From Catonia carolina (Eukaryota; Arthropoda; Insecta; Hemiptera; Achilidae): 64,000 nucleotides of DNA. The DNA lies in NCBI GenBank assembly GCA_035578175.1, contig JAQMRL010000003.1, forward strand, positions 27,476,672 through 27,540,671, in the 5' to 3' direction. Position numbers and translations under genes: made by a program. The notes below the pieces were generated by a model. That model was not told the DNA's origin and did not search any database. It was given only the letters and a program-made list of their open reading frames with translations. Positions 47,764 to 58,464 of this stretch are shown one piece after another. Each line of letters begins with the position of its first letter. Position 1 is the stretch's first letter.

Positions 47764-48110
47764 GGCCACTTCACATCGGAGTAGCGTCACTCGAGTGACG
47801 TCGCGGATGTATCTCGTAATGTAATCTGATGGTGCATTTCAGACTGGTCTAGCATCGCTCGAGCTTCGTAATACGCATACCTCTGGCTACTCCTGCATTC
47901 GTAGCATCGCAAAAGTAATTTCGATAGTGCATGCACACTGTGTCTGGCAACCACGTGCTTCAATAAAAGCTGTTCTGGTTTCTGTCTGCTGCAACCGCTC
48001 TAGTTGCATTGGAAAAGCAATGACAGAATTTGTAAACCTATACTCGGTTCACCGTAAGATATCTCAAGTAAACAAATAATGACGTCTTTGAGCATGAGCA
48101 TTTTTAAATA

Positions 48111-49035
48111 CGAGGTGTGGCTATTACATAACCAGACTGACGTAAAAAAATTTATTTAAATTTTATTCATAATCACTTATTGTCACCTTCAATATACACT
48201 CCTTCCCTATCCCTACAACGCTCCGTGCGAATTTTTCACCGTTGAAAACAGTGCTGGTAGTCATCTTCTGTCAGCTCCTTCAGGACAAGTGCCGCTCAAA
48301 AATATTTGAAATGAAGCTCGCAAAAATGTTTGTACTGACACTTTGTACGCGATTGAAAAAACCCAATTTTTTTGGAAACGATAATAACATGTGATGAAAC
48401 GTGGTTTTTTACTTATGATCCGGAAACGAAGCGCTAATCCATGCACTGGAAGAGCCGAACTTTACCGAGAGCCAAAAAAGATTGAATGAGCAAGTCAAAA
48501 TTTAAAGCAATGATGACTTTTTTTTAAATCAATGGGATTGTGACCATCACTGGGTTCCTGAAGGTCAAAAAATTAATCAATATTAGTACCTTGAGGTATT
48601 TTCTAAACTGTGTCAAAGAGTAAGGAAAAAATGCTCCAAAATGTGGAAGGACAAATCATTGGTTCTCCACCAAGACAATGCGCCAGCTCATTCCGCGTTA
48701 TCTGTCAATAGATTTTTAGCCAAGTACAGCTTTTCAGTGTTAGAACATCCACCTTATTCACCAGATCTTGCATCTTGTGACTTCTACCTGTTTCCTTAGG
48801 TGAAATCTGCATTAAAAAGGACAAGATTTGTGTCTGTGGAATCTGTAAAAGAGAAAGCGGCACGTGTCCTGAAGGAGCTGAAAGAAGATGACTTCCAGCA
48901 CTGTTTCTAACAATGGAAATTTCGCATGGAGCGTTGTAGGGATAGAGAAGGAGTGTACATTGAAGGTGACAATAAGTGATTATGTATAAAATTAAAAATT
49001 TTACGTCAGTCTCGTTATTTCATAGCCACACCTGG
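48111..49035 (+). mobile_element. Snap-back mariner derivative, copy B (925 bp)
   Basis: TA flanks it (48109-48110 and 49036-49037). Inverted ends 48111-48296 and 48856-49035 begin CGAGGTGTGGCTAT (left) and, inverted, CCAGGTGTGGCTAT (right). Their inner limit is the same GCCGCT/AGCGGC boundary as in copy A. Gene order and orientation match copy A. Substitutions and small indels distinguish the two copies, so they are separate insertions of one derivative type rather than a recent segmental duplication. Confidence 0.88.
48340..48860 (+). pseudogene. Mariner transposase catalytic region, copy B
   Basis: The order of motifs is as in copy A: CDETWFFTYDPETKR-like sequence near 48390-48440, SKFKAMM, KDKSLVLHQDNAPAHSAL (second Asp) and YSPDLASCDFYLF. 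The third Asp is retained here, unlike copy A. Several stops and frameshifts are present (for example within the SMHWKSRT region and just after YLFP). The N-terminal half is missing. Confidence 0.78.
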
Positions 49036-49659
49036 TATGTGTACATGCTGATTAAAAAGTAACGACAAAATACTTTTAAAAGTGTTTTTTATAAATAAAA
49101 CTGTTAAACTTACATCAAATAATCATGACTGATGTTTTAAGTATTGCTCAATAAATGCATAAAAACGTTAGGTCTATACTTTATTTTTATTCTTTTTCAT
49201 AAATAAATGTGGTTACAAATTATTCGTATTACCTCTGATCTACATGAGGAAACAAATGAACTTTTAAAGTAAACATTTTTGTTTTAGTGTTTAGTCATCT
49301 AATATTAGTTTGGTCACTCGTTATTTCACATTGAATTTGACGATGACTTTCCAAACCCATAAATCTCTATCCACATTTTTGACAGAGAACATGTTGTGCC
49401 GTCGTTATATTATACTACCAGTTCACTTTTGACATCGTATTCTCTCGCATCGTTCTTACGTGCATAATTTATTTTCAATATTAGGAATTTAGTGTTATAG
49501 TATTGTTTGGTTTTTTCATTTCTATTTATCTTTTTATTCTGCATATAGTTAAAAGCACATATCAGTTATTATCGTGATGTTTTCGTTAAATATGTTGATT
49601 TTTTTCTGAGTGACCGCTTTATTAGCTGATTCAGTAACCGCTGTTTGTTTACTCGAGAT

Positions 49660-49813
49660 ATCTTTCTTACGATGAACCGCGTATATTGATACAGCATCCC
49701 GTGTTTTGGGACTATTTAAGGTTAGAATATAGGAACGCTAACATGCACGACTTCGCTTGGAAAAAAGTTGCCAACATTTCAGAGAAATTAAGCATAGTAA
49801 ATCTGTTTCATTT
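49660..49813 (+). pseudogene. MADF-domain-like relic
   Basis: The translation LIQHPVFWDYLRLEYRNANM, HDFAWKKVANISEKL fits the start of MADF (Myb/SANT-like) DNA-binding domains, which have the pattern hPvlWD...eYrN...aWk.vA. A one-base disruption separates it from a potential start MNRVY at 49672. A GTAAGT splice-donor-like sequence follows at 49814. The rest of the domain is not continued downstream. MADF proteins can be host regulators or accompany Harbinger-type transposons. Confidence 0.4.
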
Positions 49814-50601
49814 AGTAAGTAAGCCGTTTAAATGCTCAGTGTGCATGATATTTTATAAATGGGTTTTTTCCCAGGAGTTCAGCGAAAGCAGTTTAAGTAC
49901 CAAAAATATGGGCAAAGATAGGATTAAAAAATATTGCTTTATTTTTTAATTAACTAAAAATTCTAGAGCTTGTATAAAATAGAATGTCAAAACCACACGT
50001 TGGAACGACAAAATGTAAAAAAATAAACAATAGGCAATACGTGAAACAAGAATCCGTCAGCTAGTGTGAAAAAGACGATATCTTTTTACACTAGCAACTA
50101 AAAATCTAGTTACAAATGAAAAACACTGAAATAAGAAACAAAAGATAAACGTGTAATAACACAAAAGACGATTTGATGAATTTAAATTTTACAAAAGAAT
50201 TTAAGAAATTTTGAATTTAATTAGTTAGAAAATAATTTATTTGTGACATATAAATATTATACTAAATTAAATCGTTCTATCGGTTTAATTCAAGTCATTT
50301 TGTTTCTATCTGTATCGTCACATTTGGTTGTTATGTATTTTTGTAGTATAGTTCCCAATTGAGAATAAAGTTCAAAAAACCCAAAAGCAACATGGGGTGT
50401 TCACTCGACCACATGTTATTAACTACTGCTGAGCAAATACAATGAAAAATTGAAATGTAGGTTTAGGACATCGTTTTCGAGATCGTCGGTCCGAATATCG
50501 AGTAATAATAATCGATACAAGCAACGGTTTTTTAAAACGTAGCTCGAGCGACATATTATGAAAACGACGCTCGAATGACGCTACCCCAATGTGAAATGGC
50601 T

Positions 50602-51336
50602 TTTATTTATACCAAATAATAAAAACATAGCATCCTTCATCTAAACAATCTTATAACAACTATTCTTTATTTTTACGTAAGTTAACAATTTTTAAGTGCA
50701 ATTTCATACATTGTTTACACTTGTTTAAACATGCCTTTTGGTTTTGAACTTAAACCGTAAACAATAAAATATAATTAAAGATAGAATATTTTTTTAATAT
50801 TGGCATACCATTTATTCATTACCCAGCTGGTTATAAAAATTGCTAATATTTTTTAAGCAGAACGTAGTCATCCCCTTTACAACTGATACAAAAATACAGT
50901 TTTTATGGTTGTAGAGGTTATTCAAAGCTTAAACATTTTTAGTACGACAACACGGTCACAACAGTAAAACATGAATAAATGTTTTGTTAGGTTTCAACAG
51001 AAATAAAGTTCGCTACTTACGGTAATTGAAATATTTTTCTCTTCAATGTATATCCGTGGAATATTTATAAACGCACCCTCAAAATAAAAGAACCTTTCTT
51101 ATATTTTATAATATTGAAATAGGCGGATGGTTACCCGAAAATTTGTTTTTTTATCAATTTTGCTACATTAACACTCGAGAATTATCTGATCAAATTCGCG
51201 TGAATAACAATCAAATAGACTACACTTTATTTCGAATAAGTTATTTCAATAATAACTGAATTGTTTATGCCATCCTAATCATTACCAACAATATCCTCTC
51301 AAAAAATAAAAATAAAAATATGAAAATAATTTGCAG
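50602..51336. other. AT-rich non-coding block
   Basis: Nothing was recognised. Confidence 0.35.
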
Positions 51337-51472
51337 TAATTTTTACTTTCTCTTGCCTAGGCTATATGAATATACTGTAAAGAGAGGAAAGTATTATTTT
51401 CATGTCAATTTTCAAAATCAAGTTTTCACCGGATATACACGTTTTCAGAACCCCTTAACCCAAATTACATGT

Positions 51473-51539
51473 TTGTGTGTGTGTGTGTGTGTGCGCGCGC
51501 GCGCGCGTGTGTGTGTGTGGCGCACGCGTGTGTGTGTGA
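51473..51539. repeat. (GT)n/(GC)n compound microsatellite in T1
   Basis: GTGTGTGT runs flank a GCGCGCGCGCGCGC core. This is the same compound type (CA plus CG) as the T1 copy at 20577. Confidence 0.95.
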
Positions 51540-51583
51540 GTAGAATATTTCAAGAACGGAAAATCGTACAAGTTGAAACTTAA

Positions 51584-52310
51584 AGAGAGACTGTATGATG
51601 GTTTTGACTGAAAATTTTGATTTTCGGTTTTTAATGTTTTTCAAAAGTTCAGACCTATTATCTACCACAAAAACATTAAATTACAAGAAAATTATTTTAA
51701 TAAAAAAAAATTAAGTTTTGTATCAGGTTTATCCCAACAAGTTAACATGTCGCCAAGAACAAATATTTTTCATATTTTTATATTGCTCGTTTTAATGCAA
51801 AAAGAATTTAAGGTTTTTTTTAATATCTGCTTCACTATTTTTAATATTCTCCGTTCTTAGTGCAGCTTTCTAACCAACTGTTGATGCGAAATTAAACATG
51901 TTTGTGTACAATTTGTTTTTAATTTGTGCCTTTTCCCGTAAATTTAGATTTTTAACACTTAAGAACGTTTTTCTCAGAAACTATTTAACCTACCATGCTA
52001 AAATATTTACCAGTTAATTATCATGTACATGCACATTCATCGACATTGTTTTTATTTCCTCAGGTGCTCAAAAATTAGTAATATCCAAAAAATGTGGAGA
52101 AAAAATTGTAAAAATTTTATGTTATTCGTTATTCTTTTAAAAACTTAATGGTCCAACAGATTAAATTGAAAAAAATGTCAGTAGCTAAAACCACCCTACA
52201 ACTATAAGTGTGTAAAGTTTTATTTTTTTTGTATCTTTCACCAATCTTGTGAAAAATGTACCTAAAAATAGGAAATTTAACATTAGTGGGATACAAAGTA
52301 CAGTCTCCCT
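51584..52310. mobile_element. piggyBac-like MITE (727 bp)
   Basis: TTAA occurs on both sides (51580-51583 and 52311-52314). The termini are AGAGAGACTGTA on the left and, inverted, AGGGAGACTGTA on the right. TTAA duplication is the signature of piggyBac-superfamily insertion. There is no coding capacity. A truncated relative lies at 21702-22160. Confidence 0.7.
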
Positions 52311-53053
52311 TTAAAACTTAAGTTAGGTACCACAAGAGGACCCAACACGAACATTTTCTTCAAAATCAGTTAACCGGAAGTAGTATATTATTCCTGTAAT
52401 AATTTTTCACTTATTTGTGTTTTCCTCAAAAACGGGTCCTATGATTATTTAAAAATCACCTCATTTACTACATATTTTTTTCTCTACAAAATAGGTTAGA
52501 CGCTGTGTCTGCTGAATTCTTGCGAAAGCTATTATCTTCTAGAAAAAATTGTTTCTTTAATATTGCGGCCTTAATATGCCTTTTAGGGTAAAAGGGTAAG
52601 TAATAAAGGTTTTAGACAATTTAAAAATATACAACTTTTAATTAAAACATTTATTTGTATAACGCTGAGTTTAGTGGTATTTTGTAATTTTCTGTTTTTT
52701 TTCATGAAAATCCGTTTAAAATGTTTTTATTTAGATTTCCGCCTTAGGATGTATTTTACAACAAAAGTGTATGTAATACAATTTATAGAAAATTAAAAGA
52801 TCTACAACTTTTGTTGTGAGAATTTTTCTCTACAGAGCCTAGTTTAGCGTGAAAGAGTATTTTTTCGTATTATTAGTCCTAAGCCAAACTAAGGCTGATT
52901 TTCATTTTGCATCATTCACTCATGATTAAAATGAGGTTATGTTTTTTGAGGTTCATTTTTTTTGTTTATTTATAATGTTTTATTACGAATGTTAAGTTGT
53001 ATGGTTCATTATTTGCATTGGAATGAGAAAGTCGTGTGTGTTTCACACTAGAT

Positions 53054-54070
53054 TTTTTTTTTAATTGTATCTCAGCTATATTTTCTATCTCTGCATGTAT
53101 TTGTCAAATAAGTAAACTACATACTATAACGCTGTTACATATTTTTATTTTCTTTGAACTATACCTAAGTAACTTCTGTGGCGACCAGAGTGAATCCTGA
53201 AGGAATTAGGCTACATAATTACACCTTTAATTTTTGTAAGTTTTACAGAAAATTGAGTAGTATACAAACGTATGTTACGCTAAATTTTTGTAACAGAATC
53301 TATCCAGCTAGTCCAAAAAGCTAAACCTGGAATTTTTTCAACTTTAAGTTGTTATGTAAATTAGTAGTACGTTTTTATGTTTGTATGGTATGGCCTACCC
53401 AAATGTTTAACACTAAAATTTAAAATTTACTGTTTTAATGTCTTTAAATATAAGATTTAAAAAAAATTAATTTTTGCTTATGAGCAAAGTTTCAACATAT
53501 TTTTGATACCTTTTATTAGAAATCATTCTAAAATTTCGATGTTGAAATCTGTAGAAAAATTCAGATATAAGTATTCCATTTGTCCAAAGAGTTTTAAACT
53601 GTGTTTATGAAAAAAATGGGTTTGTCAGAGTGGTGTAATTGTTTATAGGTTTTTGATCATTTTTCTTATAGGATTTATAAAATTTAAAATAGAAAATGAC
53701 ACTATAATAATTGCACTGAAAAGAATAAATTCGCTGAGTGAAATTATGCGTTGAAAAAACTGGAGGAGATTTCTAGCTTTTTTGTAGGAGGTTAGCGACG
53801 GGTTTATTCTTTTAATTTCATTCTTCATTGTTTTCAGAGTTTTCATATAAATAGTTGATAAGCTATTATTTCCAACCTACGAAAAACCTCAAATTTAGTT
53901 GAATCTCAACTACTTCAAATCTCATTTAGTTGAGTAATTTTTTAGTGACAAAATTTAGTCAGGTCTTGCTAGTAGAGTCGTATTTCAATATTTTGCATTT
54001 ACAGCGTGTTCTTTTACTGTAATTTTTTTCGTGTTGAATTCAAAAAATTGAAAATTTGATAAGAAGTTGC
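53054..54070. other. AT-rich non-coding block
   Basis: No gene or repeat was recognised. Confidence 0.35.
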
Positions 54071-54075
54071 TTCTG

Positions 54076-54224
54076 TTGTTGTTCTTGTTTTCTTAATCAG
54101 CTGGAGGGCTGATTTGAACCTTTAGAGACTTTACTAAGTAAAACGAGGAGTGTGTAATTTACTATAGCCTTCCTCACGGAGTAAAAACCATGTTTATCAT
54201 CATGTCAGGTTTTCTGAAAAGCAT
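54076..54224 (-). repeat. R3 fragment (3' end)
   Basis: On the minus strand it ends AGGTTCAAATCAGCCC and then TGATTAAGAAAACAAG, with a degraded AAC tail. It stops abruptly at 54224, where an S1 copy begins. Confidence 0.6.
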
Positions 54225-54228
54225 CGAG

Positions 54229-54500
54229 CAGTAAGGCACCCTCAGCTGTTGAACAGCTCACATTCAGAGGCGAAGGTTCCATGGTTTCAATCCTAGTAAA
54301 GGTTATTACTTTTGTACGGATTTTAAAAATGGCCAAAGGTGTGTACTTTAATTACTTAGTTTAATTAACAATACTCTCAGAAATATTTGGCTTGAGTTTG
54401 TATAAGACTACACCTCATTTACATGTCATAAGTATATATCAGCCTCATCTCGTTGGGTCATTGGGTTGCTTTTTGTCCTTAACTTAACAGATTAAAACGT
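54229..54500 (+). repeat. S1 SINE, 5'-truncated
   Basis: CAGCTGTTGAACAGCTCA, GAGGCGAAGGTTCCATGGTT, CATTTACATGTCATAAG and GGGTCATTGGGTTGC follow the S1 order. The A-box portion is missing. Confidence 0.65.
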
Positions 54501-54529
54501 ATACTCACATTAGACATTTAAAAAAATTG

Positions 54530-54692
54530 AGACCGCTTCCGTAGCGTAGTGGTAGCGCGCTAGCGTACCACGCGTAGGTCCAGGGTTGATTCCCGGCCAG
54601 AGTCTGGAAATTTTCACAAGTTAAACCCACCGTTAAATATCCCACCGTAGTCGCTAATGACCGAGGTGTTGATGCGACTTTAAATAAACTAG
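54530..54692 (+). repeat. S2 SINE
   Basis: CCGTAGCGTAGTGGTAGCGC (A box) and CAGGGTTGATTCCCGG (B box, one base short), then GTAGTCGCTAATGACCG and GATGCGACTTTAAATAAAC. The target duplication AAAAAAATTG lies at 54520-54529 and 54693-54702. Confidence 0.8.
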
Positions 54693-54702
54693 AAAAAAAT
54701 TG

Positions 54703-55227
54703 CGATGCAATTAACTGATGCATTAATTTGTTTATTTGTTTCATTTACTTTAATACCTACGCTGAGTTATTTTTTGTTACAATAAATCGATTAATACATG
54801 TGGTCAATTGCAAACAAAAAATATTAAATATTTAGCCTGCATAAAGTAGCCCTTCTGTTTAAATTTGATTTAGGTTTATATTAACTAAAAAAAATCTTGC
54901 GAATTGATCAGGTCGGCGCTCTAATTATTAAGCTACCGAACCTGCAATTATCTTTATTTTCCGATATTTTTTTGAAAAAGTAAATTAAAAAATAACCCGC
55001 AAATGACACTAGTTGTACGTAAGTACCTGTAGTATAGAAACACAAGACTAACTTTTAGAAACACTAATATGAAAATGTGAGAGAAAGGAATTACTATAGG
55101 CCAGCGGTATAGACACTACAACTGATGTTAATAATCAAATATTACTGACAGTAATAAAATCAGTTAACATGAACGTTCTAATGTTGTTATAAATTTTGGT
55201 TATTTTTAATTTTTTTATTTATTTATT
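54703..55227. other. AT-rich non-coding block
   Basis: 54908-54950 has a weak tRNA-like look on the minus strand (GCAGGTTCGGTAGCTTAATA) but cannot be called. Otherwise nothing was recognised. Confidence 0.3.
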
Positions 55228-55355
55228 TTAACGTCGCATAAACTGCAACGGTCATTAGCGACGATGTTGGGGTGTAACTTTGTACAATGGAGGATGAAAT
55301 GATTTTTTTTGTAACGTATTAAAATATGCCGTACCTGAGTGGAATTCGAACCCAG
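55228..55355 (-). repeat. Hybrid SINE: S3-like body, S2-like tail
   Basis: On the minus strand, CTGGGTTCGAATTCCACTCA and ACGTTACAAAAAAAATCATT match the S3 copy at 23924. The end, TCGCTAATGACCGTTGCAGT plus TATGCGACGTTAAAATAAAT, is the S2 tail. Confidence 0.55.
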
Positions 55356-55357
55356 GA

Positions 55358-55432
55358 TTTCATCATTCACAGTTACAACCCAACGTCCTCGCTAATGACC
55401 GCTGTAGTTGATGCGACGTTAAATAAACAAAT
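55358..55432 (+). repeat. S2-type tail fragment, inverted to its neighbour
   Basis: ACCCAACGTCCTCGCTAATG, ACCGCTGTAGTTGATGCGAC and GTTAAATAAACAAA form the S2 tail only. With the preceding hybrid SINE it makes a 60-bp imperfect palindrome with a roughly 100-bp spacer. Confidence 0.55.
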
Positions 55433-55611
55433 TGTGGTTTTTGTTTATATTTTTACGTGTGACATAATCAGTTTATAATTTACTCGAACGCGAATATCGT
55501 GTGTTGACAGTTTCTAAAGAACAGCGAAGTTCATGTTGTCGGAAATGCATGACTTCCCCATCTCCCGACCAATACGGCGTACACAAGGGCGTGTGCCAAG
55601 CTAGAATACTA
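55433..55611. other. Short unassigned stretch
   Basis: It is more GC-balanced than average. Nothing was recognised. Confidence 0.3.
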
Positions 55612-55613
55612 TA

Positions 55614-56690
55614 GTCCGTTCGCTCTTAGAGCTTGCCTGAAGTAAATAAACCTCTTCCTTTGTAGTAGTGAGTAACAGTGTACATGTGTCCTTGTATTGC
55701 TGTTGGGGTCGTGTGTGTTAGTACACAGTTGGTATAGGATGACTAATACATAATAATGACATTTTATGGATATTAATATAACTCCGCGTAGCCTAAATAA
55801 AATTGAAAACAGTTTATTTAAAAATTATTGTTTTCAGTTAAAATAATGAAACAATTCCACCATGATCGTATATTGTATTACTCATCCCATCAGTCTCAAC
55901 TTGGTTGTTGTTACATAAACATCCTACTTCATGTGTATTCAGTTTGTACTTAGTTTTATTTGTAATTTATCAGTTTAAAATATTTTCTTCCTTCTTTTAT
56001 TAATATTGTTTAAATCCGTGTGACTTTTTCCTCAACTTCGTTGTTATTGTGTGTGAGTATATCTTTTTGTTTTGTTACACTAGTAAGTAATGATGAATGA
56101 CGGCGCTTCAACTTCACTTATAAAACATAAACAAGGACAACTTCTAAAAAGTGGGCAAAAAATTATAATTTACAATGTTTTAATTCTTTATGCGTAAAGT
56201 ATCCTACTATGGCCTTAAAGGACGTAGAAAAATGGGATCAGAATTGACGGGCGTGTCTACATTTAGTGTACACGGTAGGCCTATAAGAAAAGAGATGAAA
56301 GAAAGTGGCAAGTTGCAGACACCTAGCAAGAAAAGGAAACGAAGCAAACCAGGTTTTGAACAGTGCGTCGAAGTTATTAAAACTGCAGTTCGACTAAAAG
56401 TTCACAGTTTTTTTCCAAAATAAGGAAGCTTTTACGCTTAATAAACTTTTATCTGTCTTAAACAAGGATTTGGATATACCACATTTTAAAAGAACGTCGC
56501 TCTATCATTTACTGAAATCAATCAGATTTCAGTATTTAAAAAGAGGACATGTCATAATGAAATAATTAAAATAAGTAAATTGTATAACATTTTACTGGTT
56601 ATTAATGATTGAATGGAAAAATTTTCGGGGCAACCTGTAGGGTATCAGAGCGGTTTGTTTACTTGAGGCAAGCTCTTAGCGCGAACAAAC
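55614..56690 (+). mobile_element. Deletion derivative of an IS630/Tc1-like element, 41-bp TIRs
   Basis: TA flanks the element (55612-55613 and 56691-56692). The TIRs 55614-55654 and 56650-56690 match at about 35 of 41 positions. The left starts GTCCGTTCGCTCTTAGAGCT; the right, inverted, starts GTTTGTTCGCGCTAAGAGCT. Inside is the N-terminal part of a transposase and no catalytic domain. At 1077 bp it is shorter than expected for an autonomous element, consistent with internal deletion. Confidence 0.8.
56190..56565 (+). pseudogene. IS630/Tc1-like transposase N-terminus
   Basis: The first frame (56190-56423) gives STFSVHGRPIRKEMKESGKL, QTPSKKRKRSKPG and VRLKVHSFFPK. A frameshift follows, and EAFTLNKLLSVLNKDLDIPH, FKRTSLYHLLKSIRFQYLKR, GHVIMK ends at a stop at 56563. 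This order (basic HGRP/KKRKRS segment, VHSF, then a leucine-rich HTH) matches the DNA-binding half of insect DDE-superfamily transposases annotated as IS630/Tc1-like. The DDE core expected next is missing: the element's 3' TIR follows within about 90 bp. The apparent start near 56190 is TTG-like or AT-rich and not reliable. Confidence 0.65.
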
Positions 56691-56692
56691 TA

Positions 56693-58281
56693 TTCACACT
56701 GTACCGTAAATGAATAAGATGAGGGGTCGGCCGCGGTCGGGACCAAACATCTATACAATGTAGTACGCTAAATTAAAGTCTTGCCTTGTTTTTGTTAAAT
56801 TTTGTTTATTATTAAAATGTTTATTAGCTTCAAATAATTATCAAATGTATGGATAATGTCAAAAAGTTTTTTTTACAAACTATCTCCAGTGTGAATTATG
56901 TCTTCATGCCAATTCACTTTTTACAAATCTATTTATAGTTCTACAATAAAACACAGAATATTTTACAAATTATATTAATTAAAAATGTACAACGTGTATC
57001 TAAAACAACGAGTATTATTAATAACTTTTAAGGCTGAACAATATATCACCGTATTTAGCGCGATAAACTCGAACACATTTCAACAAATAAAAGAATAACA
57101 TTAATAAATCTTTAAAGTTTGTCCTAATATTTGTTAAACACAGTATCTTTTTCAACGGAAATAATAAGTCTGTAAAGTTGTTAGCTAACTTACTTCTTTA
57201 AAACTTTGAAAAGTTTATGCGATGAATGCTGCCAACAGAATTAGTATCCATTTTAATGGCAGCTGATTAAAAAAATTACCCTCATAGGTTCAACGAATGC
57301 CTGTAAAAATTTTAAAAATTCATTTTAAACATTATCCTGAATGAATACATTGTATTTTGTATAAAATCTATTATTTTACGTGACTCTGCATATTTTAATA
57401 GTTTATCTGTTTGCATTTATACGAATAATTTAAATTCGTTCTCTGTAAATAGTATTCTATCATATGCAAAAATATTTGTATGCATCATTTATTCAGTGGA
57501 AATTTAAAATATTATTTAAATTTGTACCGAATCCTTTCACATCTAAGATTACAACACCAATGCATGATTTACCAAATTAAATCAAGCAAAATAAACCTGT
57601 ATAAAGCACTTTTAAACCATTGTACGTAAGGAATACAACTTTGGTGCTATTTTATGACATATGCTATTCTACAACATTGAAATTTTTGAATCATTGTTGC
57701 CAAAAGATAGTTTTATTGTGTGAAAAGAGTGTATTGTTTTGTTACTAACATTACTACCTGGGAAGGGTGGATTGGTGGTATTTAATTTAGCACAATCGGC
57801 TCTTATTGTCATTTCTTTTATTTTTTTGTACTATTTCTGGTGTTTTCTAATTAATGTATTTTTGTATAGAGTAGGCCTACCCTTTTATGATTCATTTACA
57901 AAATTTCGCAGAATCCCTTCTGTTTACTTCTCTTTTCATTCAATTGTTTTCAGAATTGGGAATAAAGCCGTTCATAAAAATTTATATTCTATTAGTATGT
58001 GTTTAGTACCTCATAGTTTATATTCCTTTCTTAAAGTGCAAAAAACAATTAGCTCCTTTAGTCAAAAGTTCAGTCAGTTTAAGTCGTCATACGGTCTTTA
58101 ATGATTGCTTAGTGTGAATATTGTTTACTTTATACGTTACAGGAAAGGGTCTGCGTGCGGTACACATTGTAGTTAGTTGTAGGAAAGAGGTAATATTTAA
58201 ATTAAAATTAAATGTTATTGATAGGTAGTTAAGTTAGTAAACTTTAAGTTTTGTAATTAATCTAATTGAAGTAATTTAATC
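56693..58281. other. AT-rich non-coding block
   Basis: A 120-codon frame at 57739-58101 begins with TTG and has AT-driven codon content rich in F, S, Y and I. It resembles no family. No other signal was seen. Confidence 0.35.
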
Positions 58282-58290
58282 GTAATTTAT

Positions 58291-58455
58291 CACGATTAAA
58301 TTGGGGTAGAGGTTAGCGCAACTGGCTTCTACGTCCCGGTCCGGATTCGATTCCCGGTCAGGTCTGTAATTTTTCATCACTCATTTTCATTATCATCATT
58401 ATCCACCATCTGCATTAGCAGAAATTGCAAAACAGTCAGACGTAAAACGAAATAA
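58291..58455 (+). repeat. S3 SINE
   Basis: GGGGTAGAGGTTAGCGCAAC (A-box region), CCGGATTCGATTCCCGG (B box), TCATCACTCATTTTC, CATCTGCATTAGCAGAAATT and CAGTCAGACGTAAAAC. The target duplication GTAATTTAT lies at 58282-58290 and 58456-58464. Confidence 0.8.
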
Positions 58456-58464
58456 GTAATTTAT

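Larger units (their letters stand above)
47764..50601. mobile_element. Possible larger TIR element enclosing copy B
   Basis: GGCCACTTCACATCGGAGTA at 47764 is matched in inverse orientation by the sequence ending at 50601, with about 26 of 31 bases agreeing. A second inverted pair lies inside: 48039-48076 against 49644-49685, around TTTGTTTACTCGAGATATCT. The interval includes a MADF-like relic and the mariner derivative copy B. No clear target duplication was found at the outer ends. A PIF/Harbinger-like element is one option, because those carry Myb/MADF-type proteins, but no transposase is visible. Confidence 0.4.
51337..53053 (+). repeat. T1 repeat split by a TTAA-flanked MITE
   Basis: The 5' part (51337-51583) has TTTTTACTTTCTCTTGCC, CACCGGATATACACG and a GT/GC tract. 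The 3' part (52311-53053) resumes with AACTTAAGTTAGGTACCAC and runs to GTGTGTTTCACACTAGATTT. Together they form a complete T1 in the order of the 29575 copy. Confidence 0.75.

Noticed and set aside
57739..58101. 120-codon open frame with hydrophobic content
   Set aside because: It starts at TTG, the composition is that of AT-rich DNA read in frame, and no motif was recognised.
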